Positions 11,101 to 19,632 of a stretch of 64,000 nucleotides of DNA are shown here, piece after piece (position 1 is the first letter of the stretch; each line of letters opens with the position of its first letter). A model generated the notes under the pieces. It did not search any database. It saw only the letters and a program-made list of their open reading frames with translations, and was not told the DNA's origin. This DNA comes from Pyrinomonadaceae bacterium. Its GTDB lineage: Bacteria > Acidobacteriota > Blastocatellia > Pyrinomonadales > Pyrinomonadaceae. Location of the stretch: assembly GCA_014534425.1 (NCBI GenBank), contig JACVRN010000008.1, forward strand, positions 1-64,000. The letters are read 5' to 3'. Position numbers and translations under genes: made by a program.

Positions 11101-11163
11101 CGAGCAGAGAATCGGTTTATTGACGGCTTGAATAGGAAGTTGCTGTTGATTAGGTGTAACCAT
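8119..11163 (-). CDS. Type III-like restriction endonuclease, DEAD/DEAH helicase plus C-terminal nuclease
   Basis: MATGSGKTVVMAM, NDEAHHAYR, LSATPFY, QVVGRGLRR; C-term TPDFLVRLKNSVTLILEIKGF. Confidence 0.9.
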   Translation of the reverse strand: MVTPNQQQLPIQAVNKPILCSPYSKPNEHWLYDENTGEAYRNPGRRPASYWYKTERTGTAQGTLFAQESSDDLPLVNALREDVKRWRNANYEGATQTTKTLLAHWAREDRPRRLFFCQREAVETIIYLTEILASGKRLRWTPKLSVDDYHRLRKGEKPSFVTEALPRYFPKLVDLPNEVGLSPLMRMGSKMATGSGKTVVMAMLVAWAFCNRGRVPGDERFPQATLIICPNLTIKERLQVLRTDSEDNYYAAFDIVPSQLMPEVKKGKVLVTNWHLFAPESEKVEGGKSYAIVNKGEESSDAFARRVLGDLYDRAPVMVFNDEAHHAYRPAPVAPTEKLSAEQIADREEATVWISGLDKINQACGIKFCVDLSATPFYLQGSGYIEGSPFPWLVSDFGLVDAIESGITKIPRLPVSDTTGRPEPKYFALWKYITERLQPGEKLPGGKPKPEVVWRESQDALITLASQWKERYSYIEQALPDKETTPPVMIVVCDNTDIAELFYRNISGEETIEIAPVEDSNGKKGKGRKTRLKTVYGSSKLFPEFANTENYRSTLRIDSKLLAEAESEDPNANRREVAEALREIVATVGKPGKPGEKVRCVVSVQMLSEGWDANNVTHIFGLRAFGSQLLCEQVVGRGLRRIDYTPDPKTGLLTEEYVDVYGVPFSVIPFKGRETTKPAPEDKPKNHVRALQERKQFEIRFPIVEGYAFALRSNLIKADIAGMQPLMLEPADTPTAVFVKPQVGYQLGTPHAGGGFDTALQDREAFYDSNHLQTIKFEIARQVIIRLTEGIGSGKPKLTMQSRHQLFPQVLRIVEEYVSRKVNFHGCNPCELGLERYVTQTVERLSDAIEPNDEKGEPPLLPILNRYKSIGSTSQVDFKTTRPCFHTIRSHINQVTADTSTWEQSAAFRLEQAAQHNIVDFYARNDHLEFTIPYDFFAVSHAYTPDFLVRLKNSVTLILEIKGFENEQDLAKHQAAQRWVSAVNNWGQLGKWDFRVCHDPQMLERELLWLSQQA

Positions 11164-14100
11164 TAGCGTGAGCCTCCGCCATTGGTCAAACGATGCACGC
11201 TCATAACTTCATTGCCACGCGGGTCAATTACTTTTACTGCTGCGCGCTTATGCTTACCTGCTGCAAATGGATGTGAAACTTTACCGCTTAATGATGTAAA
11301 GAAGTCTTCGCTAATTGTTCCTTTTAACGCACGGGCAATTTTGTCCCACGCGCTCTTATCAGGAAAGAATGCTTGCGTGATACAGAAGGTACGCCCGTCG
11401 TAATCTGTATCTAAAAACCACGCTGCAACCTTATCGGCGCTTGTGGGAAGGATTGTGTTATCAACCGGATTGTAGATGTCCACGCCTTGCATTTCGATTT
11501 CATATAATCCATCCCTTGTCTTCCGTAGCGCAGTACGCGGATTTCCGAACACAGTGAAGATTTGGCTATTGTGCGCCTCTTTTAACAAATCGCCCATATT
11601 GACATCAGGGCTAATGGCGGCAGTATGACAGCGAACAGACGGGTTTGGGTCATCTTGGATAACTGCTTGCGCGGTGGCATCGAAACTGAACCCTGCAAAA
11701 ACAAGTTCATCATATCCCCGGCGGCTCGCCATGCGTATAGCATTCTCTACCTGATACGCTGTCACCGCGCCGTATTGCGCTCCGAAAGAGACAGCGACTC
11801 TTCGGCTCTTTCCATCATCTGTAATCCACTCACCCTCTGCGTGGATAAATTCCCCGCCCGGCAATGGTTCTAAGCGCGAGAATTTGATTATCTTGTTGTT
11901 GAGAAAGCGAACTCCACTGACATACAGTAACCGTAGCATCTTGTCGTGATATGCTTCGGCATTCGTAGGCTCATCTATTGCTGGTGACTGATATTCGCCT
12001 TCTTCTCCAAACGTTGGTAGTTTTTCCTGCTCATCGGATATTGACGAGTCAGTATCAAGAGACTCTTCGGCAGGCATTATCGCTTCTATCGTGAATGCGC
12101 CGGATACACGCGGAACGCTACGTACAATTTCAGGTTGGTCAACTAAATCTACCTGTTCCGCATTAGCAGCAAGACTAGCATTGACCTCAGCCATTTTTGC
12201 CTGCCACACTGTTCTATAATCCTGAAGCGCAGCTTTTAGCTTCGGCGTCCAATCTTCATCCACGTCGAATGGTACTTCCCATTCTTTCCACTCCTCTTTT
12301 GGTAATATCCAACGTCTCTCATCGGCATCAGTAACAGCCCGCTTACCGAATTGTTTTTCTTTTACTTTAAGTTTGGTTGATAGTTTTGAGCGTAATTCTG
12401 GCGAGACAGTTTGTAGTGCCGCATTTAGTTTTTTTAGTTTCTCATCTAGGACTGGTTGATGTTTAGCAAAAATCGCATCTAACGCCACGTTGTTAGCGAT
12501 TGAAGACGTAGTTATGCGCGGAACAGTTTTATAGACGAAGCCCTGCGCCGGATTGTACGCCCCATTGCTGCTCTGAGCGTTTATGCTTTTGACTTGGTAA
12601 AATGGAAAGCTCGCTGTAAGAAGCCTTTGACGAGCAATTGCAAGTGCAACCCGACTAGAGTCAATTGTAATCCAGCGCCGTCCCCATTGTTCTGCTACAA
12701 AAGCAGTTGTGCCTGAACCACAAGTTGGGTCTATCACAAGGTCTCCAGGATTAGTAGTCATCAATAAGCATCGTTCAATAATTTTCGTATTTGTTTGAAC
12801 AACATAGAGTGGTTTGGCAGCACCACCGAGAGCGTCCCACCAATTAGTGAGTTCCTTATAGCCAAAATCAGAAGTATATCTACGAAATGCAATCTGATTT
12901 CCGCCAACATACAAACGACCCGCCTGTGCGATTCTGTCCATACCTGAAAATTGTCCCGCAGGCGCAATCGCCGTATGTTTCCAACAATTGCCTTTAGCAA
13001 TGCCAGGGTCAAACTCTCGTCCTTCAAAAGTGAGTTTAACGCTCTGATTTTTCCTAGTGCCTCCTGCCGTAGTATTTTCACACTTAAATATACGAGCATT
13101 GTGAAATTCTTTCTGAAAACTCTCTATGTCCTCTGAGTAGTCATTACCAGCAGCCGCAAGTTCAGCGAATGTAGCAACACTGCCGTTCTCAAACTGAATC
13201 CATCTGAATGTATCTATAAGGTCAGAAGAGATAGGGTTTGCTTCATAGAGTTTCTTGATTGTCTTTAATGCTTTAACCTTATTCTTGGTGTGCCAAATTA
13301 GATAATCGTTTACCGCCTCAAGGGATTCTCCCTTCTGTCCGCCTTTCTTCTTCAATAAAATTGTTACGATAAAATTCTCCGCGCCAAATACTTCATCCAT
13401 AACACACCGCACGCGGTGCAGATTTTCGTCCGAAATCTGAACGAAGATACTACCCGTATCAGTAAGCAATTCTTTCGCTAATATCAAACGGTCGCGTAAA
13501 TAAGCCAAATATGAATGTATTCCTAGCGTCCATGTGTCACGGTAAGCCTTAACCATTTCTGGCTCGCGGGTTAAATCTCTATCCTTATCCGTAACATCGC
13601 GTTTACCAATTTCCGGTTGGAAATTCGACGCGAACTTGATTCCATACGGAGGGTCAAAGTAAATCATCTGAACCTTACCTGCTAAATCTTCTCGCCGTGC
13701 GAGGCTTGCCATGACTTGCAGGCTATCGCCCAAAATCATCCGGTTCGACCATTCAACATCATGTTCATAAAACCGGACAGCTTCGTGATATGGCTGTTGC
13801 GGGTCAGCATACATTCCACGTACTTCATCATCAAATAACCCACGGCGCACATCTTGTCGTTTGGCTAGTTCAATAATGGCACGGGCTGATACACGCTCAT
13901 GAATATGCAGCGCCACAGGGTCAACCGTGAACCCTTTTGCCTCACGCTTGCTCGCCCATTCTAGCCAGGGTTCATATCGGCGTAATGCTTCTGCTAAAGT
14001 GTTTACTTCTTCGGCTGTTAATTCTCTCTGTCGTGCAGTCTGCAACAGTTCAGGTAGTACGTCGGCACTACCCGTCTCATCAAAGCGCAGTATTGGCGGC

Positions 14101-14261
14101 AGGTGTGGGTTATAGGTGTAATTTGCCTTTGAGACATCGCGCAGTTTACCTTGCGCGGCAAGACCAGCAGGCGGATTGTTTTTTCGTTTGGCGTCGTGGC
14201 GATAGTCGCGCACCGACGCGTCCGCCGTTTGGGGGGCTTTACGTCGTGTCATTAGCGTCAC
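11163..14261 (-). CDS. Type III-like site-specific DNA methyltransferase
   Basis: IYFDPPYGIKF, DPTCGSGTTAFVAEQWGRRW; overlaps res start (translational coupling). Confidence 0.92.
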   Translation of the reverse strand: MTLMTRRKAPQTADASVRDYRHDAKRKNNPPAGLAAQGKLRDVSKANYTYNPHLPPILRFDETGSADVLPELLQTARQRELTAEEVNTLAEALRRYEPWLEWASKREAKGFTVDPVALHIHERVSARAIIELAKRQDVRRGLFDDEVRGMYADPQQPYHEAVRFYEHDVEWSNRMILGDSLQVMASLARREDLAGKVQMIYFDPPYGIKFASNFQPEIGKRDVTDKDRDLTREPEMVKAYRDTWTLGIHSYLAYLRDRLILAKELLTDTGSIFVQISDENLHRVRCVMDEVFGAENFIVTILLKKKGGQKGESLEAVNDYLIWHTKNKVKALKTIKKLYEANPISSDLIDTFRWIQFENGSVATFAELAAAGNDYSEDIESFQKEFHNARIFKCENTTAGGTRKNQSVKLTFEGREFDPGIAKGNCWKHTAIAPAGQFSGMDRIAQAGRLYVGGNQIAFRRYTSDFGYKELTNWWDALGGAAKPLYVVQTNTKIIERCLLMTTNPGDLVIDPTCGSGTTAFVAEQWGRRWITIDSSRVALAIARQRLLTASFPFYQVKSINAQSSNGAYNPAQGFVYKTVPRITTSSIANNVALDAIFAKHQPVLDEKLKKLNAALQTVSPELRSKLSTKLKVKEKQFGKRAVTDADERRWILPKEEWKEWEVPFDVDEDWTPKLKAALQDYRTVWQAKMAEVNASLAANAEQVDLVDQPEIVRSVPRVSGAFTIEAIMPAEESLDTDSSISDEQEKLPTFGEEGEYQSPAIDEPTNAEAYHDKMLRLLYVSGVRFLNNKIIKFSRLEPLPGGEFIHAEGEWITDDGKSRRVAVSFGAQYGAVTAYQVENAIRMASRRGYDELVFAGFSFDATAQAVIQDDPNPSVRCHTAAISPDVNMGDLLKEAHNSQIFTVFGNPRTALRKTRDGLYEIEMQGVDIYNPVDNTILPTSADKVAAWFLDTDYDGRTFCITQAFFPDKSAWDKIARALKGTISEDFFTSLSGKVSHPFAAGKHKRAAVKVIDPRGNEVMSVHRLTNGGGSR

Positions 14262-14471
14262 CTCTCCCTGTCTTGCTCACCACAAGAATGTTCAAAGACA
14301 AGAAATTTAGAGAGTCAAACTGTTATGTATTCTCTGGTTTGATAATTACAGCTTGCCGAAGTTAAGGCGGGCGATAGAGCATGAGCCATGCCTTACGCTG
14401 GCAAACCTTATCATCCGACCGAAGTGAAGAGCAAGGCTATCAGCGTACAGTTATTAGTGACTCAGACTGTC

Positions 14472-14717
14472 TCATTTTCCCTCTATTCGGGGTCTCCCCG
14501 GTTGACCTTGCTCATAACTCTCGATTTCACTCCTGTACACAAGCGAACGACCGCCAACATTGACCGAACGGATACGCCCGCGCCTTACTAAATCCTGAAT
14601 TGCTGCTCTTGTTACTCCGCGTAAGCGCGCCGCCTCTGCCTGACTGATTAAATCCGACATATCGTTTGACTCCTGCTCTTCTTTTTTCTTTGCCATTACA
14701 AACAAATTCCTTGACAA
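14472..14717 (-). CDS. Excisionase/MerR-type HTH protein (start may be 14696)
   Basis: [46 protein letters not shown]. Confidence 0.75.
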   Translation of the reverse strand: MSRNLFVMAKKKEEQESNDMSDLISQAEAARLRGVTRAAIQDLVRRGRIRSVNVGGRSLVYRSEIESYEQGQPGRPRIEGK

Positions 14718-14790
14718 GTAATAGTGATTGCATTAAAATCCTATCATTCCGAAAGGGATAAATCAAGATAAAGTTCACAGGAGAGACAAA

Positions 14791-15060
14791 GTGATAGAAC
14801 TCAAGAGCAAAGAGCAGATGGCGAAGGCAATCAAGCGTGCGCGTCAACTCAAACCTTTCGTGCGCGTGCGCGGCTTTCGCTGGTATGAAGTCCAGTCCAG
14901 CCGTAGCGAAGAAATCTACACCATCCATTTCTACAAAGAAGGCAAGCGCAGGCTTGGCGAGTGTAACTGTAAAGGCGCGCAGCGTGGTTATGTTTGTTAT
15001 CACTTAGCCGCAAGCGCAGCCGTGCATATCGGTATAACTTCCATGCGGAAAGCCGCATAA
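14791..15060 (+). CDS. Small SWIM zinc-finger-like protein
   Basis: CNCKGAQRGYVCYHLAA fits CxCxnCxH. Confidence 0.65.
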   Translation: MIELKSKEQMAKAIKRARQLKPFVRVRGFRWYEVQSSRSEEIYTIHFYKEGKRRLGECNCKGAQRGYVCYHLAASAAVHIGITSMRKAA

Positions 15061-15140
15061 ATGGAAACGGAGAGGTAGGTGCTGGAACACTCGCCTCTCC
15101 TTCAACACTCAACCTTTCAACCGTGCAGGAGAAAAATCGA

Positions 15141-15461
15141 ATGTCAGCTAAAGTTACCACCGCAAGCGAAAACAACACAACACCATTACCTGTCCGCTTC
15201 TCATTAGGGAGCATGTTCTTGACTCAGGGCGCAATCGAAGCACTTGAAGAAGCCGGACAGTCGCCAGACGAGTTTATCAGCCGTCACGTCAGACTTGAGC
15301 AAGGGGAATTGTGCGATGCTGACCACAAAGAAAACCTGTTCAGCGTTGACAAGCCTCTGCGGATTTTCAGCGCCTTTAAGACAACGCAAGGCGTTAAACT
15401 CTGGATAATCACGGAAAGCGATAGGTCAGCTACAACGATTCTGCTACCATCGGAATATTGA
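15141..15461 (+). CDS. Hypothetical element-borne protein (106 aa)
   Basis: MSAKVTTASENNTTPLPVRFSLGSMFLTQGAIEALEEAGQ; caggag RBS upstream. Confidence 0.65.
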   Translation: MSAKVTTASENNTTPLPVRFSLGSMFLTQGAIEALEEAGQSPDEFISRHVRLEQGELCDADHKENLFSVDKPLRIFSAFKTTQGVKLWIITESDRSATTILLPSEY

Positions 15462-15524
15462 GATTTGGCGAGCCGTCTATGTTTCGCGTGGCGGTTCATT
15501 TGAAATTACACAGCCAGAGAAGCG

Positions 15525-15550
15525 GGAAAAGGTAGATGAAAAGGTAGATG
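15525..15550 (+). repeat. Tandem AAAAGGTAGATG pair, candidate integrase arm-type site (right)
   Basis: gaaaaggtagatgaaaaaggtagatg; one extra A in the spacer compared with the left copy. Confidence 0.6.
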
Positions 15551-15587
15551 ACGGGAAAAGAGGGAAGGGAACGAGCCTAAAAGAAAA

Positions 15588-15643
15588 GAGTCGTAGCTGT
15601 TGCGAACGCTGTAAACCGTTCTAACCAACTGAACTACGACTCC
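15588..15643 (-). pseudogene. Truncated tRNA-like sequence (tRNA-Asp-like 5' half, about 56 nt)
   Basis: Minus strand GGAGTCGTAGTTCAGTTGGTTAGAACGGTTTACAGCGTTCGCAACAGCTACGACTC: good acceptor and D-arm (GTTC/GAAC), shortened remainder without normal anticodon and T arms. Confidence 0.6.
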
Positions 15644-15667
15644 GCAGGAAAATTAAATTTTCAATCG

Positions 15668-15742
15668 TGGTAGGCACGGAGGGACTCGAACCCCCAACCT
15701 CTTCCTTGTAAGGGAAGCCGTCTACCATTGACGTACGTGCCT
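15668..15742 (-). tRNA. tRNA-Val (anticodon UAC)
   Basis: AGGCACG/CGTGCCT acceptor; CGTC/GACG D stem; CTTCC-CTTACAA-GGAAG anticodon arm; GGGGG-TTCGAGT-CCCTC T arm; encoded CCA. Confidence 0.95.
15685..15714. repeat. attR-like core within tRNA-Val
   Basis: 30/30 identity with 1-30. Confidence 0.88.
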
Positions 15743-15905
15743 TCAAAATAACTCTATGCTCAAAAAGACCGGGCGTCAGAGGCGCTTCGGTCTGACACGT
15801 CCGTTTGAAAGAGCATTCGTGACCCAGATGGCTTTGGCTTCTTCGGTAACGAATAGTCATCGTAAGAAAAGAAGCCTGGAGTGTCAAGCCGAGCGCAAGC
15901 CTTGT

Positions 15906-16235
15906 TCAGAGCAGCCAGATGGGAATCTCTGAAGGGCGCGCTTTCGTGCTCTCTTTATCCTGCGCGCTTTCTTCTACGAGCTGGCGCGCCGTCTCTGTTG
16001 CGGGGCGTTGCTGCGGTTCGCTTGCGGGGCGCTCTCGTCTTGCGCCCACGGGTTTGATGATTACCTCGTTGACCTGATCGTCCAGTCTTCCTATGACGCC
16101 CATCTGGAATGCCCTCCTTAACCTGGCCGCTTGTGCGCCTGTAATATTGAAATGGCGTTGAGGTGAATGGTAAAAAGTGAGGGGTGACATGGAACAAAAT
16201 CGTCTCCCCGTTTTATCATTCGCTATCCGTTTCAA
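15906..16235 (-). CDS. Hypothetical protein (start uncertain)
   Basis: 109 aa ORF; core MSPLTFYHSPQRHFNITGAQAARLRRAFQMGVIGRLDD; no overlapping better candidate. Confidence 0.4.
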   Translation of the reverse strand: MKRIANDKTGRRFCSMSPLTFYHSPQRHFNITGAQAARLRRAFQMGVIGRLDDQVNEVIIKPVGARRERPASEPQQRPATETARQLVEESAQDKESTKARPSEIPIWLL

Positions 16236-16254
16236 TTCGTCCTAATGATAGTTT

Positions 16255-17520
16255 ATGACCGTGAGCAAGAATCTGGCAAATAAGGGAAGCACTGTGAGAG
16301 TGCGCGCGTGTGCGTGTTTGGCGGCAGTTATCGCTTGCCTCTGGCTGGTGACGTTTGCCGCGAGCGCTCAACAGGACAGTAAACAGCAGAGGCCGCGCAG
16401 GGTCGGACAATCCAAGCCTGCGGCGCGGCCCGCACAGACGCCGACCTCGCCTGCTCCTTCAAGTCCCACGGAGCCGGGTGAAGAGGTGAGCGAAGGCGAT
16501 GTCGTTCGCGTGGAGACTCAGCTTGTTTCAGTCCCAACCGTTGTCACGGATAGCGCGGGCCACCCGCTCGCGGGCTTAAGAGCAGAGAACTTTCGCATCT
16601 TCGAGAACGGACAGCCGCAGGCCATCTCTAACTTCGCCACCACGGAAGCGCCTTTTGAGGTCGCGTTGTTGCTGGACACTTCAGGCTCCACGCGCGCGGA
16701 CGTGCAGTTGATACGCCGTGCGGCAAGTCTCTTCATCGATTCACTGCGCGCAGGCGACCGCGTGGCAATCGTCAGCTTCAACGCCGTGCGCGAAGATAGA
16801 GACACTCTTGCGACAGTCGAAATCAAGACGCCTTTGACGAACGACCGCGCGCGGCTGCGTCTAGCGCTGGATACTGTCGGGACGAGCAACGGCACTCCCT
16901 TTTATGACGCGCTGGAGCGCATTAGCGACGAGGTCTTTCGTGAGCCACCGCGCGAAGAGGTGCGTGGACGCCGCGCCGTAGTGGCGCTGACCGACGGAGT
17001 TGATTCATCAAGCGATGCGGAGTTCTCGGAAGCTCGCGCGAGACTTCTGCGCGCGGGCGTGACCTGCTATTTCATACAGGTCAACACGGAGGATTACGTC
17101 GAAGAGCGTCTGATGCGCGACTGCACCGACTTCGGTACGCTCAGGCTCTCGCGCACGCAGTTGCAGCGCTATCGAAAGATATTCGTGCCGCGTGCGCCCG
17201 CAGGCGATTACAACAGCTTCTGCCAGATGGGACAGTTCGAGCGCATGAAGATTAGCCGTGACCTTTACAATCTCGCGCGCTCGGAGATGGTGGATTTGGC
17301 GCGCTCCTCCGGCGGCAGGGCTTTCGAGGCGGCAGATTTGCGCGACGCACGCGCGGCCTTCACAGAGGTCGCAAACGAAATAGGCACGCAGTACAGCCTT
17401 GGCTATTATCCTACGAACAAAGCGCGCGACGGACGCTTTCGAACTATCAAAGTGGAACTCAAGGGCGTTGCGCGCGGGGCGCATGTGCGCGCACGCGAAG
17501 GCTACTACGCGTCCCGGTAA
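16255..17520 (+). CDS. VWA domain-containing secreted protein (Acidobacterial VWFA-related type)
   Basis: Signal peptide; VVTDSAGHPLAGLRAENFRIFENGQPQ; VALLLDTSGSTR MIDAS. Confidence 0.88.
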   Translation: MTVSKNLANKGSTVRVRACACLAAVIACLWLVTFAASAQQDSKQQRPRRVGQSKPAARPAQTPTSPAPSSPTEPGEEVSEGDVVRVETQLVSVPTVVTDSAGHPLAGLRAENFRIFENGQPQAISNFATTEAPFEVALLLDTSGSTRADVQLIRRAASLFIDSLRAGDRVAIVSFNAVREDRDTLATVEIKTPLTNDRARLRLALDTVGTSNGTPFYDALERISDEVFREPPREEVRGRRAVVALTDGVDSSSDAEFSEARARLLRAGVTCYFIQVNTEDYVEERLMRDCTDFGTLRLSRTQLQRYRKIFVPRAPAGDYNSFCQMGQFERMKISRDLYNLARSEMVDLARSSGGRAFEAADLRDARAAFTEVANEIGTQYSLGYYPTNKARDGRFRTIKVELKGVARGAHVRAREGYYASR

Positions 17521-17588
17521 AATCGTCAGCCGGTAAACTCCTCCTCAGCCTTAAAAACTTTCTCCGAAGAGAAGGGAATGATTCAATT

Positions 17589-18059
17589 ATGAGCAGAAAG
17601 AAAAAGAGTTTTGCCCTGATGATGGAGCGGTTTTCGCATCAGGTTACGGTCTGGGCCGGAAGCTCCTGGGCGTTCATCATAGCCCTCAGCATCATTATCA
17701 TCTGGGGAGTGAGCGGCCCGATTTTCAAGTTCTCGGACACCTGGCAGTTGGTCATCAACACGGGCACCACGATTGTCACTTTCCTCATGGTCTTCCTCAT
17801 ACAGCGCTCGCAGAACAAAGACGCGCTTGCGATACATCTCAAGCTCAACGAGATTGTGGCGGCGCTGGAGGGTTCCAGCAACCGCTTGATTGACGTGGAA
17901 GATTTGACCGAAGCCGAAGTGCAGGTGCTGCACAAGTACTATCAGAAGCTTGCGTCGATGGCTAAGCGCGACAGCAAACTCACGCAATCGCACTCTATAG
18001 AAGAGGCGGAAGCGCATCACGAGCAGAAGCACGGAAAAAAGCGCGGCGGAAAATACTGA
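17589..18059 (+). CDS. Low-affinity iron permease family protein
   Basis: TGTTIVTFLMVFLIQRSQNKDALAIHLKLNE. Confidence 0.88.
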   Translation: MSRKKKSFALMMERFSHQVTVWAGSSWAFIIALSIIIIWGVSGPIFKFSDTWQLVINTGTTIVTFLMVFLIQRSQNKDALAIHLKLNEIVAALEGSSNRLIDVEDLTEAEVQVLHKYYQKLASMAKRDSKLTQSHSIEEAEAHHEQKHGKKRGGKY

Positions 18060-18075
18060 ATGACGCGAGACTGCT

Positions 18076-19089
18076 TTACGCTTTCGCTCTCTCTAACGAC
18101 TTAACCCTTTCCGCCTTTGCGGGCCAGCCGCCTTTGAGAAAGGTGCGTATGGCCGGGAAAACTATTTCGGGAAATTCGGCGAAGGCTTGATGAGCCGCCC
18201 CTTCAATGGTCAGGAGGCACGCGTTCGGCAACATCATAGCCCACTCGCGGCCCGCGCCGTATGGAGCGTTCCTGTCCTTCGTTCCGTGTATGGTCAAAAC
18301 AGGGATTGACACTTTGGCGACTTCAGCTTTCGAGATATTGAGGCGCTGAACGGACGTGAAGTGATACTGAAAATGTCTAGCCAGGTTGACGGGCCACTCG
18401 TTCGGCATGTCGCAGACTCCGCGCCCCAGCTTCTCAACGTTCGCAGGATTGCCCACAAGATTAAAGCGCATCAACTGCCACTGCTGCTGGCAGAACTCCT
18501 TCGGGCTGCTCTGGTCAAATCCGCTTTTACGCAACTCTTCAAGCTCTTTCAACTTCGCAGCGTCTATCACCGGCTGAGGGTCGTTCGCCGTCAGGCTCTT
18601 TGGATATTCGGTTCCGTACTTCAAAGGCACAGGCCCAAGCTGAATCAGGCGCTCAAGGTGCTGCGGGTATTTCATGGCGTAAAGAACCACGCCGAGTCCC
18701 ATGTAGGAATAGCCTACGAGGCTGAACTTTTGCAGGCGAAAGTGCTGGCGCACGCGCTCTATGTCTTCTATGTCTTCGTTAATCGTGAGCTTTGAGTTGT
18801 CCTGCACGGGCGATGAAAAGCCACGGTTGCGAGGGTCGAAGGAGATGATTGTGAATTCGTCGCTCAGTTGTTTGAAGTCGTCGAAAAGGAAGAGACGGAG
18901 CGGAACGACTACGACACGCTTGCCGCTCCCGAACTTTCTGTAATAGAGACGAAGCCCGTCTGGAATCGGCACGTAACCCTCTTCGAAGCTGCCGACGGAT
19001 TGCGGCTGTTCCTCCTGACCGCGAGCCGAATGCGGAAAGAGACCGTAAGCCAGCGCGACGAGCGACAGTATGATGACAACTCTCTTCAT
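18076..19089 (-). CDS. Alpha/beta hydrolase, secreted
   Basis: Signal peptide; GYSYMG nucleophile elbow; TIHGTKDRNAP; GAAHQAF. Confidence 0.85.
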   Translation of the reverse strand: MKRVVIILSLVALAYGLFPHSARGQEEQPQSVGSFEEGYVPIPDGLRLYYRKFGSGKRVVVVPLRLFLFDDFKQLSDEFTIISFDPRNRGFSSPVQDNSKLTINEDIEDIERVRQHFRLQKFSLVGYSYMGLGVVLYAMKYPQHLERLIQLGPVPLKYGTEYPKSLTANDPQPVIDAAKLKELEELRKSGFDQSSPKEFCQQQWQLMRFNLVGNPANVEKLGRGVCDMPNEWPVNLARHFQYHFTSVQRLNISKAEVAKVSIPVLTIHGTKDRNAPYGAGREWAMMLPNACLLTIEGAAHQAFAEFPEIVFPAIRTFLKGGWPAKAERVKSLERAKA

Positions 19090-19208
19090 TCTTCCTTCTC
19101 CGAAAACGAGCTTCTGTCTTCCCTAGTGTACATCAAAATATTGCGCCGGGGTGCAGCGCTTTCTTGCTTGGCGGCGAATAAAAGTCCTATCATTGGCGTC
19201 AAAGAATT

Positions 19209-19598
19209 GTGAAGAGAGAGCGCGACATTAAGCTTACGTTGCTACGCTGCCTGCGTCTGAGGTGTCCCGTCTGCGGCGACTCGTTAATCATTCAGTCTCC
19301 ATTCAAGATCAGGCATCATTGTCCGAGGTGTAACGCGCTCTACCAGCGAGAGGACGGGTTTTTCGTAGGGGCCATCACCATCAACGTGGTGACGACCGAA
19401 TTAATCATACTGGTTCTGTACCTGGCCTGCTTGTTTTTGCTGAGCAGCTTTCAAATGATTCTGGTTATCCTGTTCGTCGTAGGGCTTCTGTTCCCAGTGG
19501 CCTTCTATCATCACAGTTGGAGCATCTGGTTGAGCCTGGATCATCTGATTGAGCGGCTGCCGAAATACGGCGCGAGTTTGAAGGGCAAGGATAAATAG
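19209..19598 (+). CDS. DUF983-like zinc-binding membrane protein
   Basis: LRCPVCGDSLI...HHCPRCNALYQREDGFFVGA plus two TM segments. Confidence 0.8.
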   Translation: MKRERDIKLTLLRCLRLRCPVCGDSLIIQSPFKIRHHCPRCNALYQREDGFFVGAITINVVTTELIILVLYLACLFLLSSFQMILVILFVVGLLFPVAFYHHSWSIWLSLDHLIERLPKYGASLKGKDK

Positions 19599-19632
19599 AC
19601 CGCGAAGGCGAAGGTCTGGAGGCGAGAGCGAT

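Larger units (their letters stand above)
1..15714. mobile_element. Integrative element inserted in tRNA-Val(UAC); att core 1-30 and 15685-15714
   Basis: 30-bp perfect direct repeat ctcgaacccccaacctcttccttgtaaggg at both ends; the right copy lies inside an intact tRNA-Val; tyrosine integrase just inside the left end; accessory cargo between. Confidence 0.9.

Noticed and set aside
13937-14365. 142-aa plus-strand ORF
   Set aside because: Antisense to the start of the methyltransferase gene; no motifs
15621-15887. 88-aa minus-strand ORF
   Set aside because: Covers tRNA-Val and the relic; translation is not protein-like
17008-17484. 158-aa minus ORF
   Set aside because: Antisense shadow of the VWA gene caused by codon bias
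18361-18795. 144-aa plus ORF
   Set aside because: Antisense shadow of alpha/beta hydrolase
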